A DNA stretch of 19,904 bases, from NCBI GenBank assembly GCA_026413805.1, contig JAOAKE010000011.1, positions 1-19,904 of the forward strand. The letters run 5' to 3'. This document shows positions 1 to 6,964 of this stretch, piece by piece (position 1 is the first letter of the stretch; each line of letters opens with the position of its first letter). This stretch comes from Microcaldota archaeon (GTDB lineage: Archaea > Micrarchaeota > Micrarchaeia > Anstonellales > Anstonellaceae). The notes below the pieces were generated by a model. That model saw only the letters and a list, made by a program, of their open reading frames with translations. It did not search any database and was not told the origin of the DNA. Made by a program: the position numbers and the translations under genes.

Positions 1-1403
1 ATACTGGCTACCACACAGGGCAAGCTTTCTATGAGCGCCCAAGCTTCTATCTGACCCAAAGCCCATGGGAAAGACAGATGCAGAAGTGGATGTTGCCTTC
101 GTTCGCAATAGGCAAGCTCCAAAACGAGTTCATAAGCTTTATAGGAAGGCGCACCACCGGCTATCCTGCCTACTTTGAGATGGACCACATGACACCAGGC
201 ACATGGGGGCAGAAAGATTTCCTGGTCGCTCTAAAGGCGCCCCTTCAATTTACTCGCATTTCTGATTATCCCATTGCAAGGCTTCAGACATTTATAAACT
301 ATTCAGGGCTTGGCACGATAATTGGCAGCTACCTTGAGACTGGCAGCTATGACCCCAACAAGCGCAATTTCTTCAAAAAAGCACTTGATTGGATGTTCAT
401 TCCAAGCGAGCACCACATGGAGCTTGCGACCATTCGTGGGCTTCAAAGGCCGCTAGACCGCTACCAAGAGTTTGAGAAGAGGCTAAACAAGATACTTGAA
501 GAAAACAATGTAGCTTATTATGATGAAAGTGGAAAGGCAGTCACCTACCGCGAGGCATATGTTCGCTGGTATGAGGCGCCAGAGGGATCAGAAGAGAAAA
601 AAGAGGCTTGGAAGCCATTTGAAAAGATAGTGAAAATATACGACACCCGCCCTCTATTGGTTAGGCTGGGGCACAGCGGCAGGGACATACATGAAGACGG
701 CTCGCGCAACAGGTTCATGGAGCTTTATGCAGGCTTCTATGCAAATTCTTGGAAGCCAGGCTATCCGGGCACAGTGGACACTGACCCCATAACAGGCGCA
801 AAAGTTCCGTTCCCGAATTCAGCAGCAGAGGTTCACCGCGCGCCAGAAGGCTCAAGGCTAAGCGAAATGGCATCCTATGCCCTTTCCCGCTATGACAAAG
901 AGCACGACATGATGAGAGTAGAAGACCAGTTCTTCACCAGCCTGGACGCCTACCGCGATGTTTACCGCAAGAAGGACAATGCCCTGCTGCACTTCCTCAA
1001 GCTGCAGACCGAAGTAATGGAATACAGCCTATTTAACTCTCAAAGCCTTTGGACGGTCCCAGCAGTTAAATTGGCATTCGGCATCGGAAAGCGCATTTTT
1101 TCTGCGATTGACCCAAGGGTTACTGGCGCGCATCTTCCAGGCCATCATCACCACTACAGCGATACTGTCTATGGAGGGGCAACCATTCCCTATGATGAAT
1201 GGACGCGCCAAGCAACAGGCTTTGGGATACACGAACTAGCGCCAGAGCATAAAAAGGCAAGGTGGCTTGCAAGGGTGAGCTACGAAATTAAAGAGTCATT
1301 CAAAAACAACCTCTATCTCGCGCAGAGAGAAAGCATCCTTCCATTTAGGGCGCGCAAGAGATACTTGGCGGAAATAGAGGAAACAAAGCAACTTGAAATC
1401 TAG
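1..1403 (+). CDS. Unrecognised large protein, C-terminal part (5' end outside window)
   Basis: The reading frame is already open at the first complete codon (position 3) and has no stop before 1403. The in-frame ATG at 78 is therefore probably internal, and the gene begins upstream of the window. About 466 residues are visible. They are rich in Tyr, Trp, Phe and His and contain many charged residues. I see no convincing membrane helix in most of the visible part; one weak hydrophobic stretch (SLWTVPAVKLAFGIG) lies near residue 330 counted from the ATG at 78. A histidine cluster (GHHHHYSD) follows about 30 residues later, and the C-terminus is a charged helix-like tail. I recognise no family. 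The last 11 bases overlap the next gene if that gene uses its TTG start, so the two are probably co-transcribed. The partner is exported, which suggests this protein may also act at or near the cell envelope; that is inference from context. The frame is long and uninterrupted, so I am confident it is a gene but not of its role. Confidence 0.85.
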   Translation, partial: TGYHTGQAFYERPSFYLTQSPWERQMQKWMLPSFAIGKLQNEFISFIGRRTTGYPAYFEMDHMTPGTWGQKDFLVALKAPLQFTRISDYPIARLQTFINYSGLGTIIGSYLETGSYDPNKRNFFKKALDWMFIPSEHHMELATIRGLQRPLDRYQEFEKRLNKILEENNVAYYDESGKAVTYREAYVRWYEAPEGSEEKKEAWKPFEKIVKIYDTRPLLVRLGHSGRDIHEDGSRNRFMELYAGFYANSWKPGYPGTVDTDPITGAKVPFPNSAAEVHRAPEGSRLSEMASYALSRYDKEHDMMRVEDQFFTSLDAYRDVYRKKDNALLHFLKLQTEVMEYSLFNSQSLWTVPAVKLAFGIGKRIFSAIDPRVTGAHLPGHHHHYSDTVYGGATIPYDEWTRQATGFGIHELAPEHKKARWLARVSYEIKESFKNNLYLAQRESILPFRARKRYLAEIEETKQLEI

Positions 1404-3678
1404 CGATCAAAAGCAGGGCTTATTATTCTTGCGCTGCAAAGCTGCAATGGTGAGCTTTTTGGCAAGGAAAGAAGAGATCTGGTTTGCCATTTTTGCAGCA
1501 ATCCTCATTTTCTTTTCAGGCTGCGCAATGAATGTCCCTGCAAGCGAGAAGTTTTCAAGGTTGGAAATCACACCAGAATTCCCACCAGACAGGAACCAGC
1601 TCATCTGCAAAGATGCCGACGGGCCGCAGCCCTGCTGGTGCTTCTTTTGCGAAAACAAAACTTCCTGGTATAATATCTTTTCATTTCTTTCAGACTATTT
1701 TGACGCCACCTTGGTTAAAGGGAACTGCAGCATTGTCTCGTGCAATGTGTCTCAGGCAAATGCCACTCTGACTAAAAATGACAACATCCAGCTGCGTGTG
1801 GTTGCAGTTGGGGCAGGCCCTTCCTTTGTGTCAGCCGACAAGGCTAACCGCTACTGCAACCAGTCCCTGCAATTTGCAGTGAAATGGATGAAGGGCTCGT
1901 ACACTGCCCCGCGGGTGCCAAATGCGTCGCGGGCAGAGTGCTGGCTTAGGCGCAATACCCTGCCCATTTTCATATACTACACCAACTCAACTTACATTTC
2001 CGCAGACACTACAATAAAAATAGCAAAAGAGTTTGAGCGCGATGGAGGAGTAGGGCCTGTTCTTGTAACAAACGAAATTAACTTCAACAGCTCAAGCGAT
2101 CCGCAGCTGCGTGCTGTCAGGGCGCAAATAATTGCCCTGGATTCTTGCAAAAAATGCCTCACTGTGCTTGCAGTAAAAAGCGGGGACTACAATGCATTGG
2201 AAAAGCTTCTTGGCGACAGCACAAAATACCCCACCCTGTCCGGCGTTTATAAAAACATCTCTGAAATGGTGGACATAGTAGGCTTTGGCTTTCGCAACAC
2301 CGACTACAAAAATTGCAGCGTGGCGCAAATAATCAGCGAAAATTTTGACTTTTCACGCAACATAACAATAACCTATGGGAAGCCGACAGTTTGGCTCTAT
2401 GTAGGGATAAGCCAAGGCAAGTCAATAGATGGAAGCTGCGAATGGACCGAAACGAAGGTGCACGACTTCTACCAAAACCTCTTTGCAATAACCGATGCCA
2501 TGTCCAGCGCAGGGATACTTGGCTTTTCGCTTTATGAGTTTAGCGACGGTCACGGCCCGCTTCCATGCAACGGCATTCAGGGCTGCACTTTTGGGCTGTT
2601 TGATTCAAGCGGTGCGCAGAAGCACCCAGAGATAAACAGCTGGTCAACTCCCTGCCAATATTTTGGGACATCTAGGCACCGCAGCGCAATGATTTTCTCA
2701 AAAAGCGGCTATGGCTCCAAGTGCGAAGCTTGGAAAAACGTCGGCATATTCAATATACTCTCTTCAAGCATAAACATGCCTGCATCTATGCTTGACAAGA
2801 CTGAAGTGCCAAAAGGCGAAAGGCCTCGCGACTCCAGCGGCGATATAATCCCTGGGATTGGATGCGGGGAGGTCTGCGTTGCCTCAAACCCCATGCCAAA
2901 AAAGATTTACAACGACGCAGGGTCGCGATTTACTTTCAGGTCAGACCTATGCTATGAATATGGCGACAGGGAAATTTACTCCAAGATAGATGAGCTTGCA
3001 GATGATGAAGACATTTCATCCAACTACATGCGCGCCCTATTCCGCCACAACAATCCTCTTTTCAATGAAAAGGAGGTGTTCTGCGTAAACAAGACAAACA
3101 CATATTGCAACCCGCTCAACTTGAACATGCGCCAGATCTGCCAGCTTTCTGGGATAAGCCCCTATGACTGCCCGCCCGAATGCCAATATGATTGGGAAAA
3201 GCCATGCTCCTTTGGGCTTGCCCAGTGCAAGGAATACCCTGGCAGGCTATACGCCAACACAGGGCGCCCCCTCCCGCAGGACATAAAATTGTGTGGAGGA
3301 GCGGATTACAACCCGTTTAATGCCTCCCTGAGCATCTGCTGTGGCATAAAGAAGTTCCGACGCCTGTTAGACGACAGCACCTATTTCCTTAACCAAAAAT
3401 GGCATCTTATGAACAAAAGCGCCTGCACAGGGGGGATGGGTGCTGCTGACCGAGGGTGGGCAGATTACTTTGTTGCCACCCTCCTATATGAAAATGAAAG
3501 CATCTCGCTTGACAACTATCTCTCGGAATTTCTCTTACAGCGAGATACGCCTGATAAATGCGCAGGCGAGGAGCACTTCATTGCATTTACTCGCCAATAC
3601 AGCAATTACTCAGCAGAGGTAATGACAATTTACCTTGATGCGCTGGACAAGTGCGAAAGCGATTGCCCCGGCGACTAG
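1393..3678 (+). CDS. Exported Cys-rich protein with possible glycoside-hydrolase-like barrel
   Basis: This protein of about 760 residues carries an N-terminal export signal: positive charges at 24-26, a hydrophobic stretch at 30-42, and a Cys at 44 in a lipobox-like FFSGC context. A lipid anchor or signal-peptidase cleavage is therefore possible. The frame opens with TTG at 1393; the ATG at 1447 would give a tidier signal peptide, so the start is uncertain. More than a dozen N-x-S/T sequons and dozens of cysteines fit a glycosylated, disulfide-bonded extracellular protein. Residues of about 130-420 alternate hydrophobic strands and helices like a TIM barrel. They contain VTNE (E228) and GFSLYEF (E382) followed by FGLFDSSG, reminiscent of the acid/base NE on strand 4 and the nucleophile Glu on strand 7 of clan-A glycoside hydrolases. 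Residues 425-761 are a second Cys-rich region of unknown fold. The barrel assignment is inference; the family is not recognised. It overlaps the upstream gene. Confidence 0.88.
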   Translation: MKSSDQKQGLLFLRCKAAMVSFLARKEEIWFAIFAAILIFFSGCAMNVPASEKFSRLEITPEFPPDRNQLICKDADGPQPCWCFFCENKTSWYNIFSFLSDYFDATLVKGNCSIVSCNVSQANATLTKNDNIQLRVVAVGAGPSFVSADKANRYCNQSLQFAVKWMKGSYTAPRVPNASRAECWLRRNTLPIFIYYTNSTYISADTTIKIAKEFERDGGVGPVLVTNEINFNSSSDPQLRAVRAQIIALDSCKKCLTVLAVKSGDYNALEKLLGDSTKYPTLSGVYKNISEMVDIVGFGFRNTDYKNCSVAQIISENFDFSRNITITYGKPTVWLYVGISQGKSIDGSCEWTETKVHDFYQNLFAITDAMSSAGILGFSLYEFSDGHGPLPCNGIQGCTFGLFDSSGAQKHPEINSWSTPCQYFGTSRHRSAMIFSKSGYGSKCEAWKNVGIFNILSSSINMPASMLDKTEVPKGERPRDSSGDIIPGIGCGEVCVASNPMPKKIYNDAGSRFTFRSDLCYEYGDREIYSKIDELADDEDISSNYMRALFRHNNPLFNEKEVFCVNKTNTYCNPLNLNMRQICQLSGISPYDCPPECQYDWEKPCSFGLAQCKEYPGRLYANTGRPLPQDIKLCGGADYNPFNASLSICCGIKKFRRLLDDSTYFLNQKWHLMNKSACTGGMGAADRGWADYFVATLLYENESISLDNYLSEFLLQRDTPDKCAGEEHFIAFTRQYSNYSAEVMTIYLDALDKCESDCPGD

Positions 3679-3727
3679 CCCATGCATTAAGCCAAATCTA
3701 GAAAAGGCAAAAGAAAGCCCATGCAGG

Positions 3728-4168
3728 CTATTCTTCCATCGGCTTCATCTTTGCGCTCTCCCTTCCTCTTTCAAGCTCAATTATTTGGCGCGAGCGCATT
3801 ATGTCTTTGGGGAAGTGCCTGCCCCTCATGAGAAAGTTTTTCTCATAGGTTTTTGCCTCAAACTTTGAGGCAATTATGTCTGCTGCTGCCTCCACGTCAA
3901 ACTCCTTGCATGAGAATATGTCTACCGAGGCGTAGTTCTTCTCAGGGAAGGTGTGTATGCTGATGTGCGACTCGGCAATCAGCACAATGCCAGACACCCC
4001 CCAGTCCTCTGGCTTTACCCCCGTATAAGAAAAGGTATACGGCGGCATTATTTTCGTCATGCCTATAAGCGACGGCAGCTCATCCAAAAAACTATAAACA
4101 AAATTTACATCCTTCAACTTTTTTTTGTTACATCCATACATGTCCATGGTCAGATGCGGCCCAAACAT
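3728..4168 (-). CDS. speD: S-adenosylmethionine decarboxylase proenzyme (pyruvoyl type)
   Basis: This enzyme decarboxylates S-adenosylmethionine to give the aminopropyl donor for spermidine synthesis. The 146-residue length fits the short prokaryotic class, with a longer than usual charged tail after about residue 125. The signature AESHISIHTFPE is intact. Self-cleavage is expected between E66 and S67, turning S67 into the pyruvoyl cofactor. H72 and C87 sit where the known Thermotoga enzyme has its processing His and catalytic Cys (S63, H68, C83, a constant offset of 4). The start at 4168 has a good ribosome site, GGGAGGA, eight bases upstream, and TATA-like boxes lie further upstream. It converges with the exported-protein gene, with 49 bases between. 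No spermidine synthase gene is in the window. Some archaeal homologues act on arginine instead, so the substrate is inferred from family. Confidence 0.95.
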   Translation of the reverse strand: MFGPHLTMDMYGCNKKKLKDVNFVYSFLDELPSLIGMTKIMPPYTFSYTGVKPEDWGVSGIVLIAESHISIHTFPEKNYASVDIFSCKEFDVEAAADIIASKFEAKTYEKNFLMRGRHFPKDIMRSRQIIELERGRESAKMKPMEE

Positions 4169-4194
4169 TTGTTTTATCCTCCCTTCCTCTTGTT

Positions 4195-4455
4195 GAGAGA
4201 AAAGCGTTGGATATTTAAATAAAGAACATTTATAAACTTTTACCTATCTGGAAAAATAAACAAGAATATAATCTATTTTGGCTTAAAAATAGGCACTATA
4301 AACATTTTTTTTTAAAAAAAGAGAACTAATAGCTAATTTTTACCATTTAAATACTCTAATAATATTTTTTGCTTATTTTAATTATCTTTTCCTCAATTTT
4401 TTAAAAAAAGAAAACCTAATCATGAATTTAACTTCATTCGCACATCTTATATCTT
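4195..4455. other. AT-rich intergenic island
   Basis: The 390-base gap between the divergent speD and zinc-protein genes contains a stretch that I hand-count at about 80% A+T (34 G/C in 180 bases from 4261 to 4440), against roughly half in flanking genes. It holds runs of T followed by A at 4305-4320 and again at 4397-4409, both followed by a similar GAGAAC/GAAAAC tail about 89 bases apart. It also holds a small 7-bp AT inverted repeat at 4273-4292 (CTATTTT / AAAATAG). I see no credible coding frame, tRNA or box C/D RNA in it. It probably contains divergent promoters and nucleoid-protein or histone-excluding DNA; an origin role has no direct support. Confidence 0.6.
4211..4236 (-). promoter_or_regulatory. 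TATA-like elements upstream of speD
   Basis: Two archaeal TATA-like sequences lie upstream of the speD start at 4168: TATTTAAAT within 4211-4220 and TTTATAAA at 4229-4236. A start site about 25 bases downstream of the nearer box would leave a short leader containing the GGGAGGA ribosome site at 4177-4183. Which box is used cannot be told from sequence. Confidence 0.5.
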
Positions 4456-4558
4456 CTTTTTTCTTGGCAACGGCGTGAACAAAAGATGTTCCAAATAAAA
4501 CACTCTGCCTTGCATTGCCGGGAGATACAAATAATAACACTGCCAAAGAAAACAAGCC

Positions 4559-5233
4559 ATGCGCGGCTGCGTCCGCTGTGGGCGGGTTGTCGAAGACTTC
4601 GATATTGGAGGCGACGGGCTCTGCATTCAGTGTGAATCCTCCATTCATGGGCGCGGCTCTGGCTCTGCTGAGGACGTCCCATGCCAGCGCTGTGGCATGT
4701 ACATTCCATACACCGAGCTTAAGATGTGGAACTCGCGGCTTTACTGCAACTACTGCATCATGGACATCCAAGATGAGGAAGAAATGGTCAGGAAGGCTGG
4801 GCGAAAAGAGGGCAAGGAGAGCGAAAAAATCCTGCCCGAGCTTCCTTCCTCTGGAATTGGGACATGCGAGCGCTGTGGGAAGCAGGCGCAGCAGCTCTAT
4901 CTTTTTTTTGGAAGGAAGCTCTGCTTGCAGTGCTACAACAGCTCTTCTGAGCAAGGTCAGCCGCCCACCTCAGGGCCATCTCTTTTTGGGCAAATTGTGC
5001 GGTTGCTTTCAAGCGGTTTTAGGGACCGACGCCAGCCAAGAATAATCGCCGCCCAACAAATAAAAGAGAAGCCAAAGGAAGTATTTGATATAGGGCTTAG
5101 GCGCATGGTTCCTCAAAAATCTGAAATTGAGCTTGCCGCTCCCCTCATTGAAGAAAAAAAGAAAGACAGAATTGCAAAGAAAAAAGGCGCAAAGAGCAGA
5201 TTGCTCTCCTTCCTTGGCTTTAAGAGGCAGTGA
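4559..5233 (+). CDS. Three-zinc-ribbon protein of unknown function
   Basis: This 224-residue protein carries three successive CxxC...CxxC units, each able to bind one zinc: C4/C7 with C22/C25, C42/C45 with C63/C66, and C103/C106 with C122/C125. The second and third have an aromatic-rich middle reminiscent of LIM-like or treble-clef folds. The rest is a Gly/Ser linker and a charged C-terminal third (from about 155) rich in Lys, Arg and Gln, ending in a basic tail that could contact nucleic acid. There is no clear ribosome site, but a weak TATA-like sequence at 4527-4538 lies about 27 bases before the ATG, so a leaderless transcript is plausible. The gene stops five bases from the end of the convergent rnp2 gene. 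The family is not recognised. A role in nucleic-acid or protein binding is inference from the zinc units only. Confidence 0.85.
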   Translation: MRGCVRCGRVVEDFDIGGDGLCIQCESSIHGRGSGSAEDVPCQRCGMYIPYTELKMWNSRLYCNYCIMDIQDEEEMVRKAGRKEGKESEKILPELPSSGIGTCERCGKQAQQLYLFFGRKLCLQCYNSSSEQGQPPTSGPSLFGQIVRLLSSGFRDRRQPRIIAAQQIKEKPKEVFDIGLRRMVPQKSEIELAAPLIEEKKKDRIAKKKGAKSRLLSFLGFKRQ

Positions 5234-5238
5234 GCTGC

Positions 5239-5565
5239 CTATTTTTTGCTTCTTTCAGCCCTTTTTGCGCTTCCAGAAGTTGAAACAGGCTCAAGGCGGC
5301 AACTTTTTCCGCTCCACTCTTTCAGGCAAGCCATGCAAAAGATGGCCTCATCTGTCTTTTCCCTTGCACAGCGCAGCAACCCCCTCCCTGTTTTTTCATC
5401 GTATTTTACCAGCTTGAAGGCAAGGGAGGATGTCCCAAGCTCTCCGAAAAATGACAGGAAGTGCTCATGTATTATTTTTTTTGCCTCTTCCATCGTGGGC
5501 GGGGCGCCTTCTTTGGAAAGGGAAAAAGAAATATACCTTTTTTTGAACCTTGAAGAGGGCTTCAT
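5239..5565 (-). CDS. rnp2: RNase P protein component 2 (Pop5)
   Basis: Pop5 pairs with Rpp30 to activate the catalytic domain of archaeal RNase P RNA, which trims the 5' leader from pre-tRNA. The N-terminal KKRYISFSL segment, the central helix before FFGELG, and the strand pattern KLVKYDEKTGRGLLRC are characteristic of the Pop5/Rpp14 fold. At 108 residues it is slightly shorter than the usual 115-125. Its ATG overlaps the Rpp30 stop by four bases (ATGA), giving tight translational coupling inside the rpl15e-rnp3-rnp2 operon, an arrangement known from many archaea. That context strengthens a call that would be moderate from sequence alone. The C-terminus is a basic Ser/Lys/Arg tail. Confidence 0.88.
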   Translation of the reverse strand: MKPSSRFKKRYISFSLSKEGAPPTMEEAKKIIHEHFLSFFGELGTSSLAFKLVKYDEKTGRGLLRCAREKTDEAIFCMACLKEWSGKSCRLEPVSTSGSAKRAERSKK

Positions 5566-6014
5566 TTGACCAGCTTCTCCAAAACCTTGTCCGAATGCTT
5601 TTGCTCGTGCCTATTCATTCCAAGCATTGACTGGAATGCCTGCAGCTCGCGCGCATTTCTTACTTCGCTTTCGTCCTTTGCAAGCGTGCATGCTACAAAA
5701 TCGCACCCAACCCGCCTGCATGCCTCAACCACCAGCCGCATTTTTGAAAGGGCAATTGCCCTCCTGAATCCTCTCTCATTTAATATGTCCGCTAAAGCCA
5801 AAACCACCGCGCCCTTATGCCGCTTGAGCTCCACAAAAATTCCGTCATCAAACTCCTGCCTTTGCAGATAAAGCAGGGCTCCTTTTGACCTGCAGGCAGA
5901 GAGGGCTTCTGATGGGCTTTTTGCTTCTTTGAAATTTTTAAGCGAGCCTGCCACAATCGCCTTTTTTATCCCAGCTGCAAGCGGCAGGCCTGCGCCCCTG
6001 ACTATGTCAATCAT
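5562..6014 (-). CDS. rnp3: RNase P protein component 3 (Rpp30), compact form
   Basis: Rpp30 is a TIM-barrel-like subunit of RNase P that binds Pop5. The most diagnostic stretch is near residues 105-132: DFVACTLAKDESEVRN, then a leucine/alanine-rich helix and SMLGMN, matching the family pattern of a strand, an Ala/Ser-Lys-Asp turn, an R/N-x-x-x-L helix and a Gly turn. At 150 residues it is about 60 shorter than typical archaeal homologues (near 210), and most of the N-terminal strands appear to be missing. It overlaps rpl15e upstream and rnp2 downstream by four bases each. Its operon position between L15e and Pop5 is the expected one. I see no sign of a frameshift that would explain the short length, so this is probably a naturally reduced barrel. 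Confidence 0.82.
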   Translation of the reverse strand: MIDIVRGAGLPLAAGIKKAIVAGSLKNFKEAKSPSEALSACRSKGALLYLQRQEFDDGIFVELKRHKGAVVLALADILNERGFRRAIALSKMRLVVEACRRVGCDFVACTLAKDESEVRNARELQAFQSMLGMNRHEQKHSDKVLEKLVK

Positions 6015-6490
6015 CCTTTTGCCCTGCCTTTTTTGCCTGAAGAAGTCAAGCCGCGAAAGGCCCGCCCCCTTGGCGCGCCAGCAAGCAGCCTTCTCTCTGC
6101 CAAAATGACTTCAAAGAATTTCTTTGTTCCGTCTTGGCCCACCCAATAGGAATTCACCACTTCAAGGTTTGGGAATTTCCTCGCTGCCTTTTCTTCAGCC
6201 TGCCTTTGCAGTGATTTTCCAGGGGACAAATAAGCAACATTCTTGGCAGGCTTTCTCCCTCCCATCGGATGCGGGCGCTTTCGCATTCCCCTTCCGACAG
6301 CTACGCGCGCCATCACATAGCCTTCCTTTGCCTTGTAGCCAAGCGACCTTGCGCGTGCAAGGTTTGTTGGGCGCTCAATCCTTACAACAGTCCCAAGCCG
6401 TCTCCACTCTGCTATTCTTTTCCTGTAGATCGGGCTTCTCTCCCTATACTCTTGCTCAAAGGCTTTCTTGATGTATTTATACATGCCCAC
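6011..6490 (-). CDS. rpl15e: 50S ribosomal protein L15e
   Basis: This is a large-subunit ribosomal protein found in archaea and eukaryotes but not bacteria. The N-terminus (MGMYKYIKKAFEQ), VVRIERPTNLARARSLGYKA near residues 35-55, the Gly/Arg/Lys-rich loop, and the C-terminal KFPNLEVVNSYWVGQDG are all family hallmarks. The 159-residue length is normal or slightly short. Translation most likely begins at the GTG at 6490, because a GGTGAT ribosome site lies a few bases upstream; an ATG two codons later is also conserved in the family. It is the first gene of the rpl15e-rnp3-rnp2 operon, overlaps rnp3 by four bases, and is divergent from the small membrane protein gene on the other strand. Confidence 0.97.
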   Translation of the reverse strand: MGMYKYIKKAFEQEYRERSPIYRKRIAEWRRLGTVVRIERPTNLARARSLGYKAKEGYVMARVAVGRGMRKRPHPMGGRKPAKNVAYLSPGKSLQRQAEEKAARKFPNLEVVNSYWVGQDGTKKFFEVILAERRLLAGAPRGRAFRGLTSSGKKGRAKG

Positions 6491-6540
6491 AATATCACCA
6501 CAAGTTTTTTTTCTATCCGTAAGCTATCCCTTCTGTCTAA

Positions 6541-6558
6541 CAAGCTTCAAAAAGCTTG
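6541..6558. repeat. Perfect 7-bp inverted repeat between divergent genes
   Basis: CAAGCTT (6541-6547) and AAGCTTG (6552-6558) are exact reverse complements separated by four bases (CAAA). The element sits between the divergent starts of rpl15e (6490) and the small membrane protein (6575). It could be an operator or a hairpin in either leader. No function can be read from the sequence. Confidence 0.55.
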
Positions 6559-6574
6559 CGCCAGCAATCTTTAT

Positions 6575-6952
6575 GTGGTCTCAGCAATCAACCTTTTTGG
6601 CTACCTCTTCCAGGCAATAGGCGTTTGCATAATGTTTTTTGGCTTCTTTCAGCTGATAGGAGGCGTTCAGGGCACCTTTTCTGAAATTTCACACTCAATG
6701 AGGCTAAGCAGCGGGCTGGCTCCTTCCACAGACACTGGCTTGTCAGGGGAGGTCAACACCGAGAAGCTCTTTGCCCAAAAATTCACCTCATTTCTCAGCT
6801 ACCTCATAAGCGGCATTCTCTTCCTTTTTCTCGGGCTAATCATTCGCTCGCTTGGTGAAATCAGCGGAGCCCTTCCCCATGGCAGGAGAGGAGATGAAAA
6901 AGAAAGCAGCCTCTTTTTGCATCCCAAATGGAAAGGCCCTCTCTCCCCTTAA
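6575..6952 (+). CDS. Small two-helix membrane protein, unknown
   Basis: The open frame extends upstream across rpl15e, but that part is antisense to a conserved ribosomal gene and is rejected. The first sensible start is the GTG at 6575, which places a hydrophobic helix immediately after the initiator (AINLFGYLFQAIGVCIMFF, about residues 4-22). The ATG at 6632 would cut that helix in half. From GTG the product is 125 residues. A second helix (SYLISGILFLFLGLIIRSL) follows a polar loop of about 45 residues rich in Ser, Gly and Thr, and a charged tail completes the protein. No clear ribosome site is visible. It ends 12 bases before the convergent coiled-coil gene. The family is not recognised; the topology is a hairpin of two helices. 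Confidence 0.65.
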   Translation: MVSAINLFGYLFQAIGVCIMFFGFFQLIGGVQGTFSEISHSMRLSSGLAPSTDTGLSGEVNTEKLFAQKFTSFLSYLISGILFLFLGLIIRSLGEISGALPHGRRGDEKESSLFLHPKWKGPLSP

Positions 6953-6964
6953 AAGTTGCGATTG

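Noticed and set aside
3677..3725. Direct repeat AGCCCATGCA at 3677-3686 and 3716-3725
   Set aside because: Only ten bases, two copies, partly in coding sequence; no element structure around it.
4195..4455. Replication origin in the AT-rich gap
   Set aside because: No origin recognition boxes or Cdc6/Orc1 gene are visible; AT richness alone is not enough.
4382..4954. 190-codon minus-strand frame across the AT-rich gap and zinc-protein gene
   Set aside because: It is opposite a gene with clear zinc motifs, and its composition looks like a reverse-strand shadow.
6269..6574. Plus-strand extension of the two-helix membrane protein
   Set aside because: It is antisense to the conserved rpl15e gene, and the translated part has no plausible protein character.
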